From the NCBI RefSeq assembly GCF_036320965.1, contig NC_092238.1, forward strand, positions 26,966,403 through 27,030,402: a stretch of DNA of 64,000 nucleotides, read 5' to 3'. A program made the position numbers and the translations under genes. The stretch comes from Panulirus ornatus (Eukaryota; Arthropoda; Malacostraca; Decapoda; Palinuridae). Position 1 is the first letter of the stretch, and each line of letters begins with the position of its first letter. The notes below the pieces were generated by a model. That model made no database searches. It was not told the DNA's origin and saw only the letters and a program-made list of their open reading frames with translations. Shown one piece after another: positions 24,230-37,428 of this stretch.

Positions 24230-24420
24230 GCCAGCAAGGCTGACTGAGCCAATCCCATGGGAAAGATTGAGGTCTTGGTTGACCAGTCACATACAAGATA
24301 TGGTTGTGTCAGCCAATCAGTGTACAAGACTCCATGGTCTCTGCCAATCAGTGTGCGCGAGAAACCAAGGCCTCTGCCAATCACATAACAGATACCTTGG
24401 GGTCAGCCAGTCAAGTCGGA
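24230..24420. repeat. Degenerate ~33-bp repeat carrying CCAATCA boxes
   Basis: GAGCCAATC, GACCAGTCA, CAGCCAATCAG, TGCCAATCAG, TGCCAATCACA and AGCCAGTCAAG recur at 30-36-bp spacing. CATGGTCTC/AAGGCCTC/TTGGGGTC precedes each box. It resembles the array at 20690-20850. Confidence 0.65.
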
Positions 24421-24535
24421 CATGTGTTCACGTCACTGGAAAGAGGTTTCTGTACTTGTGTTTATGTATAAGTAACTAAAATTAGCTTAAAGGTTTTTTC
24501 ACTTATGAATATTCTACGATATTTCAGCGCCAGAT

Positions 24536-24718
24536 TGTCGACCCGCTGCGAGTGGGCTGAGTGTTAACCCACTACGAGTTGGCTGAGTGCTGACCCACTC
24601 CGAGTGGGCTGAGTGTTGACCCGCTCCAGATGGGCTGGGTGTTGACCCACTCCGAAGTGGGCTATGGGTCGATACACTCGGGAGTGGGCTGAAACTTGAC
24701 CCACTTCGAGTGTGCTCA
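24536..24718. repeat. 26-bp minisatellite, 7 units, each with a dyad
   Basis: Unit ACCCACTCCGAGTGGGCTGAGTGTTG. CCCACT-CCG-AGTGGG within the unit is a perfect 6-bp stem with a 3-nt loop, partly kept in the diverged units, so single-stranded DNA could form a chain of hairpins. Minus-strand ORFs through it are repeat artefacts. Confidence 0.9.
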
Positions 24719-24937
24719 CAATAGGCGCCGTGTGCATTCGTCCGAAATACACCTATAGAACCAAATTGATTGGCCAACTGTGAACATTGCTGGCGAAAGA
24801 CTTTCCAAAAATAAAAAAAAATGATATTTCTTTCTTCTTCATTGTTATCACTCTTGTTGTCGTAGATATGTATATTCATATTCATTGTACATTTCATATC
24901 TCTTCGTTTTATTAGTTCACGTCAATTCAAGAGATGG

Positions 24938-24939
<2 letters not shown>

Positions 24940-25010
<71 letters not shown>
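24940..25010. repeat. (CT)n microsatellite
   Basis: Pure CT tract of about 35 units. Confidence 0.97.
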
Positions 25011-25013
<3 letters not shown>

Positions 25014-25951
25014 CCGAACTGCAGTAAGGGTACCAACTCTTCACCAGTTGGAAGGCCATAGGACATTGATTGGCTTGCTTACGAGTCTGATCAATCAGGG
25101 TAAGGCTGTTTGAACCAGCCATAACAGAAGCTTAACCATTCATACGCGAAGCACTTATTTACCCAAGACAGAAATTTACCCATGACTTTCACAAGCCCAC
25201 AGGAGAACATCCAGTCTACTCCTTCGTGAATGGTTTTCCCCCCAACCAGAAGTCGTCCACTAAGACATCTTCCATTGTCCTACGATTGTCCAATTGTGAA
25301 TATCGATCTTCTTATTTTTTTCTTTTTTGATTCCTTGAAGTGTCAAAAGTTGGCGATCGGATTGCGTCATTCATCCTCGGCTTCAGCAGTAGATCGGGTC
25401 TGATTATCATACATTTCCAGTTATGTCAAGACTCTCATAAGTAGTGGATTAAATCTCTTTCAGGCATTATTATCAGTCAGTATCATTACTTCACTTTATA
25501 GCCTCAAGATCTTGGCAACCGTTCCCTTCATGGGTAGAAGAAGTCCTATTCAGATGACAGAAATGAGACGCGCACATACGTGAACATGCGTATGCATACG
25601 TAGGAACTGACGCATTGCGTACCTTCGCATCGCAGATGACGAACTCTCCACACGCCAGGGTTTCAAGAAGGAATCGATATTCAAACGGTGATAATTTACC
25701 CAATTGTTTGTTTGTTTTCTTCAGTGAAGAGAACAGCTTCAGCTGGCTAGCGCCCAGCTGGGGGTTCCCGGTTGAGCCATGAGCGTATGTACGTAGACTC
25801 TAACACGATTACTGATGGAGGAACAACGAGAAATAATCCCTCGCGGTCTCCCCAGCGACAGAAGCCGGTATCGAGGATTCTCCGTTGGTCCAGAGAAGGT
25901 GCAGAATGCAGGAACCTATCCCCAGTGGGAGGGTTTGCAGCTCTTTCCGTG

Positions 25952-25952
<1 letters not shown>
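25011..25952. other. Anonymous DNA, no gene recognised
   Basis: No domain or RNA recognised. The ORF at 25491-25703 (minus) has no known family. Confidence 0.45.

Positions 25953-26009
<57 letters not shown>
25953..26009. repeat. (GT)n microsatellite
   Basis: Pure GT tract. Confidence 0.97.
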
Positions 26010-26010
<1 letters not shown>

Positions 26011-26166
26011 TCCATCCTGTGACTAAGGAGGAGTTGGTTATGCCTGTCGCAGATCTCAGCTGGGGAGAAAATTTCGAAAGGTGATCAAACTGTTGGTCGG
26101 TGTCTGGTTGAGGTTGTTGAAGACTCTTAGAGTGAGAAAAAGATACATGAACGGGAGACACTCTTG

Positions 26167-26176
26167 AATATATACA

Positions 26177-26257
<81 letters not shown>
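26167..26257. repeat. (TA)n microsatellite
   Basis: TA tract with two early interruptions (TACATATATG). Confidence 0.97.
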
Positions 26258-26260
<3 letters not shown>

Positions 26261-26736
26261 GGACATGAACATGGAAGAATGGAAAGTCAGACTGAAGATT
26301 ATCCAAGGCTTCTCTCATATATTTCTCAAAACTTAAGACGTTCTCAGCTGCCTTGCAGCGTCTATCGTCCAGGAGCTTTACATTATTCAAGCAATTTCTG
26401 ATATCGGAAAAGACACACGAGCCAGACCTCCTCAGAATATGATAATGTAATTTTTCTGACGCTTATTTTCTGGAGTCTTTCCCACCACGAAGTTCAAGCG
26501 ATGCAAAGCCTTTTGTAAAGCATAAAAGACGCTTTTTCCACTTCCCTCTCCGTTGACGCAGGCGAATCTATATCGTCAAATCTCATGACCTTTGACCCAG
26601 CGCCCTTTCCAGAAGCAGGGTACTTCGTTGACAGTATTCAGCGAATTGTGGCGTGTTCTCAAAAGTTTTCCGGCTTGCTTCGCCCTTGTTTCGTCGGCAC
26701 CGTAAGTTTCGCTCGCTTCTTTTTCCCTACCATCCG

Positions 26737-26772
<36 letters not shown>

Positions 26773-27520
26773 GATATTCACCGTAGTACTACCCCCTCCT
26801 CTTACGTTTGGTATGAGAAGAATGAAAGAAAACATAGGCATTTGCGAAGGACTGACGGTGCAGTGGATGGGTAAGAAATATGAGGCATTCTGCTGGATAA
26901 AAAAAAAGAAAAAAGATGATTGAATACATATCGGGAGATTGATGAATGCAAGAAAATGATGGATGGACGTGTGAGGAAAGAGAATATGTGGCTTCAAGGT
27001 ATGGAGAGGGAATCTAGTGAGTCAAGAAATGAGTATGGCCCTGGTAAGCTGCGTTCCGTTCCGTGTCTCTCCTGGTCAACTACGTCTGTTCCATTCTTAC
27101 CCTACGTCTGTTCCATTCCGTCTGTTCCTTTGAGTGTCGGAGGTCTGCTGCGTGGCTGCCTCGTTACAACGCCTGGGATGGCCAGTGTTTGCGTCAGTGA
27201 TTTTAGTGTGTGCGTCCATTCACCTTGCCATAGTGTATGTCTAAAGCTTTTTCGTTATACACGTGAAGTTTAAGAGAGACATTTACGTAGTTTGCAGGAA
27301 CTGGGTATCATCATTTTTTTTTCTTGTAGATTGGAAATTTTATCAGAGCCATTTGCCAACCAGAACTGTAATAAGCAACGAGCTTACAGATCCTCACAGT
27401 AATTATCTATTTCCACTCTGTTGGGAGGAGGGAGTTTTGCACTCGTGGGAGCCCTCCCAACCTCTTGAACAAGTGTTAAAGGTAAAATGTATTATTTCCT
27501 GGACGAGGAAAGTCTTGGTC

Positions 27521-27522
<2 letters not shown>
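26258..27522. other. Anonymous DNA with (TGTC)8
   Basis: A TGTC tetranucleotide tract lies at about 26739-26772. A CTACGTCTGTTCCATTC motif is duplicated near 27080-27130. ORFs at 26585-27273 show no known domain. Confidence 0.5.

Positions 27523-27586
<64 letters not shown>
27523..27586. repeat. (GA)n microsatellite
   Basis: Pure GA tract. Confidence 0.97.
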
Positions 27587-27589
<3 letters not shown>

Positions 27590-28919
27590 TTGGACCTCGT
27601 CTCTGATTGGGTATACACTCATTGTTCGCTCAGGGCAACCAATAATACACTGAGTGAGGGGGGAGGGGGTTAGACTTGGGGGAGGGTGGTGACGTGTTGG
27701 CCCCGGGGAAGGAAGGGGAGCCAGGGTTTGGACGTGGGAGGAGAAATGGGTGCGAGGGTGTTCCTCCTGTGGCAATCCCATTGTTGACTTCTGTCCGCTG
27801 GAGGGGATGGGGGAATGACTTGCTTCGTCGCCCACTGGCCCCAGCGGTGGCCGTTAATTTACCTCACAGTGTCTAATGTTCCCAAGAAGGAGGAGGAGGA
27901 GGAGGACGGGTGTGAGTCTTACAACTGGTGAACAACTGCCTGGTGTTGCGTGGCCAGTGTATCACATCTACTGAAGATCTGAACGCAAGGCTATCTTTTC
28001 CCCTTGTTAATAGTACGGTATTCCCCCTCTGTGTGCTTTACGGAGACACAGCTAATTCCCGATGCTGGTTTTTCGAACGCCCCGCCACCAACAAGAGCCC
28101 GACGCGACATGACGCATCCGGGGACTTCACTGACGACCAGGGGACTCCTCAGCTCGGCTCTCCGAGACCCGTTGAGTGGATGGTTAAAGACGGCCTCTGC
28201 GGTGGGTTAGCGCGAAGCTGCGGAGGAGGCGCTCAAGCACTTGTCTACCACACACACACACACACACACGCGCGCACGCGCACGCACGCACGCACCACAC
28301 CTCCCTCCCTGCTCGTGTACAGTGAATCTGTGGCCTCTCCGTCCGTCACAAACCCGGAACGTTCGCATTTAACAGTTGACCGCTAATACCCCGCCGGTAT
28401 CACCGTCGCTGTTTCCTTAATCATGGCTGAGGCAATATATATACACACACGCGCCGGGGAGGACGTATTAATGGGGCGCGGACGGACACAGAACTAATTT
28501 CGGGTCGTATTTCCGTGTCTATAGCGAGGGAGGTGGACCGAGTAGAACACTGAATGTTCGAGAGGTTTATTGTACAGTTGGGGGAAACAAAGGTCATTTC
28601 AGGTCAACCTATCGCTTTCAAAATGACACTTCATGAGCCTTGTGGGTTGGCGTTGTACTAGTGAGGAAAAGCGTTCAGGTAGCTAGGCTGAGAACATGAG
28701 AGTGTAACCCGTGTATATTGTACTTAAATTATTATAGATTAGTCGTGGACAAACTGACCGTATCGTCGTCTTGTTATACTAACCGAGATTTTCGTTGATT
28801 CAGATGTGGGCGATTCGCGCTGCCTGGGAGATTCGCAGATGGAGTAAGACCAGCGTCGAGTCGCCATGAGAGGTTGAAAATTGTATTATCGCTCGAGGGT
28901 GGCGTCAGGACACCGAGTT
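27587..28919. other. Anonymous, partly CpG-rich DNA
   Basis: G-rich stretch 27655-27740, (GGA)n at 27886-27905, and a CA/CGCA repeat at 28249-28294. The segment 28060-28250 is CpG-dense and could be a promoter or old exon, but no coding signature or TATA/Inr arrangement can be named. Confidence 0.4.
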
Positions 28920-28997
28920 TAAGGGCGGTGGGGGGAGGTAGGTAGGGGTTAAAGGGGTGGGGGTGGGAAGGAGAGGTGGGAGAGGGAGGTGGGGAGA
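28920..28997 (+). repeat. G-rich tract with G-quadruplex motif
   Basis: AGGGGTTAAAGGGGTGGGGG followed by TGGGA near 28946-28969 gives four G-runs of at least three with loops of 5, 1 and 1 nt, which fits the standard quadruplex pattern. Further G-runs extend to 28997. Confidence 0.7.
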
Positions 28998-29079
28998 GGT
29001 AGAGCAACCATTGACTATAACACAATGCACAGTCTTGAGTGCGAGTGTTGCAGAAATGCACCACAGTTCCCTGGCATAC

Positions 29080-29260
29080 TCCTACACTCCGCCACCACCA
29101 CCACACCACCTCCACGCAATACAAAGCACCTCCACGTAACACAAGCCACCTCCACCACCTCCACGCAACACATCACACCTTCATCACCTTCACGCAACAC
29201 ACGCTGCCTTCATCACCACGCAACACACGCCGCGCCCGTCTACCACGTCCACCTCACCAT
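29080..29260. repeat. Degenerate ~22-bp repeat (CACCTCCACGCAACACA-like)
   Basis: CACCTCCACGCAA/TAACACA units recur about seven times with drift to CACCTTCACGCAACACAC. Pyrimidine-biased, stop-poor ORFs through it (28989-29411) are by-products. Confidence 0.75.
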
Positions 29261-30247
29261 AACTCGCGCTGTACGACCCAGACGGCAGCACCTCCAGACT
29301 CACCTCGCACTTCTCACAACAACGCCAGATGCACGGAACAGCCCCCCCCCCTGCCCCCCCTCCTCCCCCAGGCCGTATATATATGAGGGAAGTCGAGAGA
29401 AAACTCCATGAGGAATGTCTCCCTCACACCTCACAGCCAGGACGGGGTGATCCTCGAGATCACGGTGAAGTTTCTCCGAAAAATCTTCAAAGATCTATTT
29501 ATCCTCTTATCTCAAGGAGGGACTCGAACCCGGACGGACTTCGAATATCTTTGGCCAGACGTCTCTCAGCACATCCGCCCATGATGTCTTAGAATATTGT
29601 TGAGAAATAATTTTGTCCTATCATTTCAAAGGTCCGTTAACAGAGTGATTACTGTGCAGTTTCTATATTGATCAGAAAAGATATAGATACCATATCATTG
29701 TTGACCCTAAAAACACTGTTGGACGTTACTGAATGTTCGTAGAATAAGATTTTGATATTTATCGACAGGTTACAGGCGTTGAATAATAAGTTACAAAGAT
29801 CAAGGCGTTGCCTCAGGACTGTCTTGGGCCTGTACTGCGCGAGCAAATCCGGCGAGAATCAAAACAGAAGAGAAAAATTCGCATTTCAGAACCAAACAGA
29901 CGCGATTATCTCTCGGGAAGCATCGTTACCCCCAGACAGACTGATAAAGGCAATCACGATAGCCACGGAAGGCTGTCACAGACCCCGAGATCCCCACCAG
30001 AGGTGACAAGAGATGGATGATTAGGAATGATGAGGGTCGAGTCCGTTTCGAGGTTTTCCCCGAAGTCGTGGATCCGACCTGGGTCTTGAGAAAACCAGAG
30101 GGAGCAACACACACACACACACACACAATGCCCTGTGTGGAGGGTAAGGTTTTCCATCCAGGGAAGTGTAACGCTGTGTGACAGCACGGGAGCTGTTATG
30201 TGTTGTGACAGCCACTGGGGAAGCCAAGGGAACCACGCAGATCGAGC
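29261..30247. other. Anonymous DNA with one perfect B box
   Basis: Minus strand 29520-29532 carries GGTTCGAGTCC with an A-box-like sequence about 40 bp upstream. The anticodon and acceptor stems do not close, so it is at most a tRNA-derived SINE relic. A short (CA)n lies at 30107-30127. No gene recognised. Confidence 0.4.
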
Positions 30248-30462
30248 GACAGGAACGTAACGCACCAAGTAACAGTGACAGCGCACGACGGAACAGTCGC
30301 TTAACGTACGAAGCAACAGTAACGTAACGCACGACGGAACAGTCGCTTAACGTACGAAGCAACAGTAACGTAACCTACAAGCAACAGTAAGGTAACTTAC
30401 GAAACAATAGTGACGTAACGCACGAAGCAACAGTGACGTAGCGTACGAAGCAACAGTAACGT
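30248..30462. repeat. 23-bp minisatellite (46-bp higher order) with ACGTAA motifs
   Basis: Unit ACGAAGCAACAGTAACGTAACGC. Two 46-bp double units (with GACGGAACAGTCGCTTAACGT) lie at about 30277-30370, followed by single units to 30462. Several units contain TGACGTAA or TAACGTAA, which resemble bZIP (CRE/E4BP4-type) sites; function is unproven. Confidence 0.88.
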
Positions 30463-30931
30463 GACAAAAGTTCCTGAAGTGGTTTCAGCGGTAACTGTGC
30501 CTACGTTTGCAGAGAGCAAAAGCGATCACTCGTGAAAGTAATTACTGCAGCTGGTGATTAAAGCCTGTTGTGCTTGAGAACAGATAGTTTGCTCGTGAGG
30601 AGGTGAATAGTAAGTCGTTTTATCACGTGATTAAGAAACCACCGTAGGTCAGAGTGTGAAGGTATAGAAATTGACGATTCATTAAAGAAAGTTAAATTCT
30701 TATGAAAATTTTTCTTGATTCTAACTATATATGTTACATAGTCTCAGGAAACATTTCAGCATTAATAGATATTTTTTTTTTATCAAAATTATAGATAAAA
30801 AAGACTAATTTACATGAGTAGACGTGTATGCCTCTCAAAGGAGAGCGAGATGGTCATTAGCGTACGTACACAAGATGCTAATATTTTGCTAAGACGCACA
30901 TTGATTTTTCGCCTCTGCTTCCCACAGCTTG
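30463..30931. other. Anonymous DNA
   Basis: No ORF or repeat recognised apart from a T10 run near 30771. The sequence just before 30932 may belong to the retro fragment that follows. Confidence 0.45.
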
Positions 30932-31093
30932 TGTGTGGAGACCGAGCACTCGAGGACTGGCCGTTATGATGCCTCCCTCTCTCCCAGTACAGCCAAGCTG
31001 TGGAATTCCCTTCCCTCTCCTGTTTTTCCCTCTTCATATAATCTGTCTTTCTTCAAGAGTCAGGTATGCAAACGCTTGCGGAGCCCTGGTTAG
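30932..31093 (+). pseudogene. Non-LTR retrotransposon C-terminal fragment
   Basis: The frame 30932-31093 reads CVETEHSRTGRYDASLSPST, then AKLWNSLPSPVFPSSYNLSF and FKSQVCKRLRS before a TAG. The LWNSLP..VF...NL..FK pattern is the usual C-terminal tail of RT polyproteins of several non-LTR clades. No RT core is present, so it is a dead 5'-truncated copy. The clade cannot be assigned from this length. Confidence 0.65.
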
Positions 31094-31143
31094 ATTCTGC
31101 TTCCTTTCTGTCCAGCATTTTTCATTTACCCAAGATGGCCTTG

Positions 31144-31146
<3 letters not shown>

Positions 31147-31216
<70 letters not shown>
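31147..31216. repeat. (TA)n microsatellite
   Basis: TA tract 54 bp after the retroelement fragment's stop codon. Confidence 0.97.
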
Positions 31217-31218
<2 letters not shown>

Positions 31219-32199
31219 CCCTCTGATACCCTCACACACATCACATGTCATCAAAAACAGAAAATTTTATTAACAGTAAAAATGAACCTCATTTTGTTGC
31301 TTGACTGCCGACAGCCCAACGTTGCATAGGGAAGGTTTGATAACCTCTTCCACTGGACTCCGAAGGTATTTGTTACGCCTTGAGCAAGCTTATATTAGCC
31401 GGGAACTCTGTTCTCATCGCCCACTCGCACCTGTGCGCCTCTCAAGAGCAAATGGAGTGTCGCTTTAAGAGGATGTGAAGTATTCCATGGGAGATGGGCA
31501 GTGTGGTGTGTTTGTGTGGTGGTGTTACGGTGATGGAGTGAAGTGGAGACAGTGGCTTTCATCAAGGGACGATGCATGGTTGATGCGTGGGTGCTTGGTG
31601 GAGGCAATGTGGGTGGATGAGGGTGCAAGGGCGGTGGTGGTATGGAGTGAGGGAGAGGTTTGTTGAATGTTGGTTGTGCGAGGGGTAGTAGTGTTGTGGT
31701 GACCAGGCTTTACAATTTGCATCCATGAATTTTGACTTTAAATGGAGGAATAACGAACGCCCCATATTTGTTCTTAACATTTGTGGTATTCTGCTGTCAC
31801 CGTATATCCATATAAGGGTATTATCAGCAGTGTTATGTACTCGTGTGAAAAGGTGGACATATCTGAGAGTTTGAAATACACTTAGTACGTAGGCATTTGG
31901 TCGTTCACGATATGGCAAACCCACTGAGGTCGTAATTATTATGCATTTTTTTAAACTAAATTGTTCCGTGAATTGATATATTTGTTTTCTCTTGCATTCA
32001 TTTTGTCAAGTTTACATTTGTGTGTCTATCCCACAGAGCTTGATATTTCATCGAGTTTCGAAAGTCTGTACACAAAGAGACTGGAATCATATACGGTTAC
32101 AAAGTTCACCAGATGAATGATAACACTTGAATGGAAAGCCCACGTAAATTGCAGTTGTACACAACAAACAGGTGTGGGTTGCGTGGGACGGTCTGAACC
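31217..32199. other. Anonymous DNA, no gene recognised
   Basis: G-rich 31500-31690 gives stop-poor frames on both strands (GGTGG motifs). No domain recognised. Confidence 0.45.
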
Positions 32200-32600
32200 A
32201 GGGAGCGAAGAGAGGGTGAACCCGGGGATGGTGAATAGGAGAATCAAGGAGAGGATGTATAGTGAACCAGGGTGATATATTAGGTAGGGGAAACAGAATG
32301 AATCAAGTAAGGGAGAGAAAACAGTGTGAATAAGGGAGAGAGAAGGAGATGAATCAGGGAGATGAGAGAGGTATACCAGGGAGCGATATTAGGTTGAACT
32401 AGGGAAGGAAGAAAACTGGTCATCCAAGCAGAGGATACACAGCGAACCAGCGTGGAAAAACAAGGGCGAACAAGGGAGGGATCGGGAGGAGAACCAGGGT
32501 GAGGAAAGGCAGTGAACCGAGCTAGCAGGGACAGCGGAATGAACCAGGGAGAGGACACACGCTGGACCAGCAACATGACTGCGAACCAGGGAAATGGAAT
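32200..32600. repeat. Degenerate ~30-bp repeat (GAACCAGGGAGAGGA-like)
   Basis: Twelve or more occurrences of GAACCAGG / GAATCAGG / GAATAAGGGAG at 25-40-bp spacing. It is old, strongly diverged and purine-rich on the plus strand. Confidence 0.65.
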
Positions 32601-33146
32601 AGACATGCGCAACAACATACAGAAAAAGGAGAAATCAGTTCATACCAATCTCCATGTCATATGACACACATGTCATCCCCTGTCATCCATATATATATAT
32701 GTGGCTGGAATGTTTCCCAGTATCATCTGTCGGTAATCTTTTTTTTTTTTTCCATGAATTACTGAGATTACGCCTGTAATGCTCCCGCGCGTAATTAACC
32801 TTGGATAACATAATAAACTACGCGAATCAAATTAGGGCAGCGATGAGCAGCCGTCTATATAATCCCATGTGGATCATCAGTAACCTTTGATTTAAAGTTA
32901 AGTAGGCAATAACTAACTGCGATAAATGATTTTCTGTCTTTTTTTTTTTATTACGAGGGAGTTGTATAATGTAATGCAGTTGTACATAACCTTCGTTCGA
33001 ATTACACAGATGGTGCAGTATGCGAGAATTGTATTAAGGATCGTACGCTGTGAAAACAGGGCAAGTTTTACCTTGCGTATAATTGGGTAGCTTTACGAGG
33101 TGCTGTTCTGATCTGTATTTCTTTGCTGACGTAGTTTCTCCGGGAG

Positions 33147-33149
<3 letters not shown>
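32601..33149. other. Anonymous AT-rich DNA
   Basis: T12 and T11 runs near 32738 and 32939. No gene recognised. Confidence 0.45.
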
Positions 33150-33222
<73 letters not shown>

Positions 33223-33245
33223 GAATAAATAAATGAATAAATATA
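33150..33245. repeat. (TA)n plus (AAATAAATG)n at retroelement 3' end
   Basis: TA tract to 33214 followed by AAATAAATGAATAAATAAATG. It is the 3' terminal simple repeat of the minus-strand RTE tail that adjoins it. Confidence 0.9.
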
Positions 33246-33430
33246 TACACACTTAATCGCCGTCTCCCGCGTTAGCGAGGTAGCGCAAGGAAACAGACGA
33301 GGAATGGCCCAACCCACCCACATACATCTGTATATACATAAACGCCCACACACGCACATGTACATAAATATACATTTCAACGAATACATACATATACACA
33401 CACAGACATATACATATATACACATGTACA
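33241..33430 (-). mobile_element. RTE-like retroelement 3' tail, subfamily A (copy A3)
   Basis: Minus-strand copy of the tail at 6441-6672. It has the same GTATATACA segment, GGGTGGGTTGGGCCATTCC, core GCGCTACCTCGCTAACG and GGCGATTAAGT end, then TA-rich simple repeat. As in copy A1, the 5' part lacks RT coding sequence. Confidence 0.78.
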
Positions 33431-33762
33431 CACTCACATGTGTGTGTGTGTGTGAGATTTCCTAAGGGTTAGGCAGCAATATATTACATTTCTAGTATTC
33501 TGGAGACGTGCAAATTATTAACCTGAATTTCGCGGAATTCTCACAATATTTCCTGCATTTTTACCGCCGGATGATTCGCTTACGCACACACTGCACGCCT
33601 CTCAGTCCCCGTCACTTTGGTCATGAAGGTGAAAATTGGACAGAAGAGTTATTCATCTGTCCAATTATTCATTCGATTTTTACGCCGGATGGGTTCGGCC
33701 TCCTTTGGCCTTTAGTTTCTAGCCGTGTCTGTCAGTCTGTGTGTGTGTTCATGTGTGATCTT

Positions 33763-33768
<6 letters not shown>
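33431..33768. other. Anonymous DNA
   Basis: Short (TG)n at 33438-33453. No gene recognised. Confidence 0.45.

Positions 33769-33805
<37 letters not shown>
33769..33805. repeat. (TA)n microsatellite
   Basis: Pure TA tract. Confidence 0.96.
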
Positions 33806-33807
<2 letters not shown>

Positions 33808-33907
33808 TGGTGGAGACGAATGGCTGTTGTTTTTAGCGGGAAAATGTTTTTCCAACACGATTTCAGAATGATGCTGTGTACTCCCTTGTTAGTGAAGAAG
33901 AGAGAGA

Positions 33908-33918
33908 AGGATAGATAG

Positions 33919-33997
<79 letters not shown>
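33908..33997. repeat. (GATA)n-(GA)n compound microsatellite
   Basis: About eight GATA units passing into about 28 GA units. The same order occurs at 63938-64000. Confidence 0.97.
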
Positions 33998-33998
<1 letters not shown>

Positions 33999-34929
33999 GT
34001 ATTCATTTATTGAAATTACCTATTTATACGTCATGGGGAAGGGAGTCCTACACTCCTGGGGTTCCACTCTCTTGAGCTTTTTTTTTTTATTTCATTACTT
34101 TATCACACATCTAAGGTTTTAGATGACGTGTTAATATTATTGACAGTTTCATGAACTTTGCCTCATCTTTGCAGTCATCCACGACCCTGTTACTTCCCTT
34201 ACAGGAGTGTCTTTGATCGCAAGAGGACCTGAGCGATGATCTGTCTTATCTTCGGGTCATGGAAGGGAGCGAGAGTCATATCTCTGCTCTTGTCGTGGCA
34301 TTTTATACCGCTTCTGTTTTTTCATCATCAGCTCTCCCAGTCACCTTACACATCAGCCATTTTCTGTATGATCTACCGCTGACAACTTGATCCTAATTAG
34401 CGGCATATGTCATCATCCCTGAAGCCATTTCTTCTAATTAAGGTCCATGATCAACAACAACATGTTATTACCAGTGGAGGGAGAAACGGGTAGAATGGAT
34501 AACCAGATCGTACTTCGTATTTCTCCCAAAATCTCTTAATGATTCCTCATCCTTCCGGGAGATGTGTTCACGGAATCGGTTCTGGCCGTGTGTTAGCGAA
34601 TTACCGGCCCTCCCCGACTTAATGATCATAAACAAACGTTCCGCAGACTGAGAAAAACCCTCAGATGAGGAGGAAGTCATTTCTACGATCATTCGCCCTT
34701 GAAGATTCACATGCCTCCTCCACCTCCTCGCGGGGCGTAAGTCGGGGAACTCTCTCTAAGCCTTGGATGTCTCACAGGGAACGTAATTAGACTTCCTGGC
34801 GTAATACGATGGTTAAACAGGTCTTCGGAGGCACAGGTCTTCAAAATCAGGTTTATTCCTTAACCCCCCCCCCCGAATCGAGTTATTGACAGGCATGTTA
34901 CTCTAGATGGGAAGTTAGGACGATGAAAA
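33998..34929. other. Anonymous DNA, no gene recognised
   Basis: No recognised ORF. The 80-codon minus ORF 34468-34710 has no known domain. A C11 run lies near 34864. Confidence 0.45.
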
Positions 34930-35215
34930 ATATCTGGATCCACCATAGAAAGGAAGTAGCGTCAGCACTGACACTCTGGACCCACCAGAGAAGCAGGCAG
35001 CGTCAGCACTGACCCTCTGGATCCACCAGAGAAGCAAGCAGCGTCAGCACTGACCCTCTGGATCCACCAGAGAAGCAAGCAGCGTCAGCACTGACCCTCT
35101 GGATCCACCAGAGAAGCAGGCAGCGTCAGCACTGACCCTCTGGATCCACCAGAGAAGCAGGCAGCGTCAGCACTGACACTCTGGATCCACCAGAGAAGGA
35201 AATATTGTCAGCAAT
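34930..35215. repeat. 41-bp minisatellite, about 6-7 units, with internal dyad
   Basis: Unit ACCCTCTGGATCCACCAGAG + AAGCAGGCAGCGTCAGCACTG. CTCTGG-ATCCA-CCAGAG is a perfect 6-bp stem with a 5-nt loop in almost every unit. Central units differ by one or two bases; the outer two are more diverged, typical of inward homogenisation. Confidence 0.95.

Positions 35216-36781
<1,566 letters not shown>

Positions 36782-36845
<64 letters not shown>
36782..36845. repeat. (GA)n microsatellite
   Basis: Complementary to the (CT)n at 37352, about 500 bp away. Confidence 0.97.
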
Positions 36846-36848
<3 letters not shown>

Positions 36849-37031
36849 GGGAAAGTTAAGAGACTATTACTGGGAGAGATCCCCCCCCCCCCCAAACTGA
36901 CAGAGTCTTCCTTGATGAACTTCCCAGACTGATAAAAGATGAAATTGTATTTTTTTTTTCCCCTTTCATGGAGACGCGTATCGGATCTGAATTAACGAAC
37001 TTCTCTCGGCTTGTTTTATGAGCCTGGAAGG

Positions 37032-37035
<4 letters not shown>

Positions 37036-37076
<41 letters not shown>
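37036..37076. repeat. (GT)n microsatellite
   Basis: Pure GT tract at the start of a T/C-rich region. Confidence 0.97.
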
Positions 37077-37077
<1 letters not shown>

Positions 37078-37348
37078 ATTTCTACATTGTTTTGCTGCTT
37101 TTGTTGTTGTTGTTCTTTTTGTTGAATTGTTGTGTTTGTTTCTTCCACATTTCACTGTTCTCTCGCTTCTTGCTCTTCCTCTGTGTGACTTTCTTCCTTT
37201 TTTATCGTCTTTACACTCGCTTATCATAATTTTCCTAATTTTTCTTTCTTTTCCTTGCCCTTTTCTTTCCTTATTTTTCTTGCTTTCTTGCTTTTCATTG
37301 TTCTCAAAATCCATCTCAATTTTCTTCTTCTTTCTCTCCATCACCGTC

Positions 37349-37428
<80 letters not shown>

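Noticed and set aside
29500..29585. tRNA gene on the minus strand
   Set aside because: The B box is perfect, but anticodon and acceptor stems do not pair and position 33 is not T.
33908..33997. GATA repeats as clustered GATA-factor enhancers
   Set aside because: Simple tetranucleotide expansion merging into (GA)n. Motif presence follows from the repeat itself.
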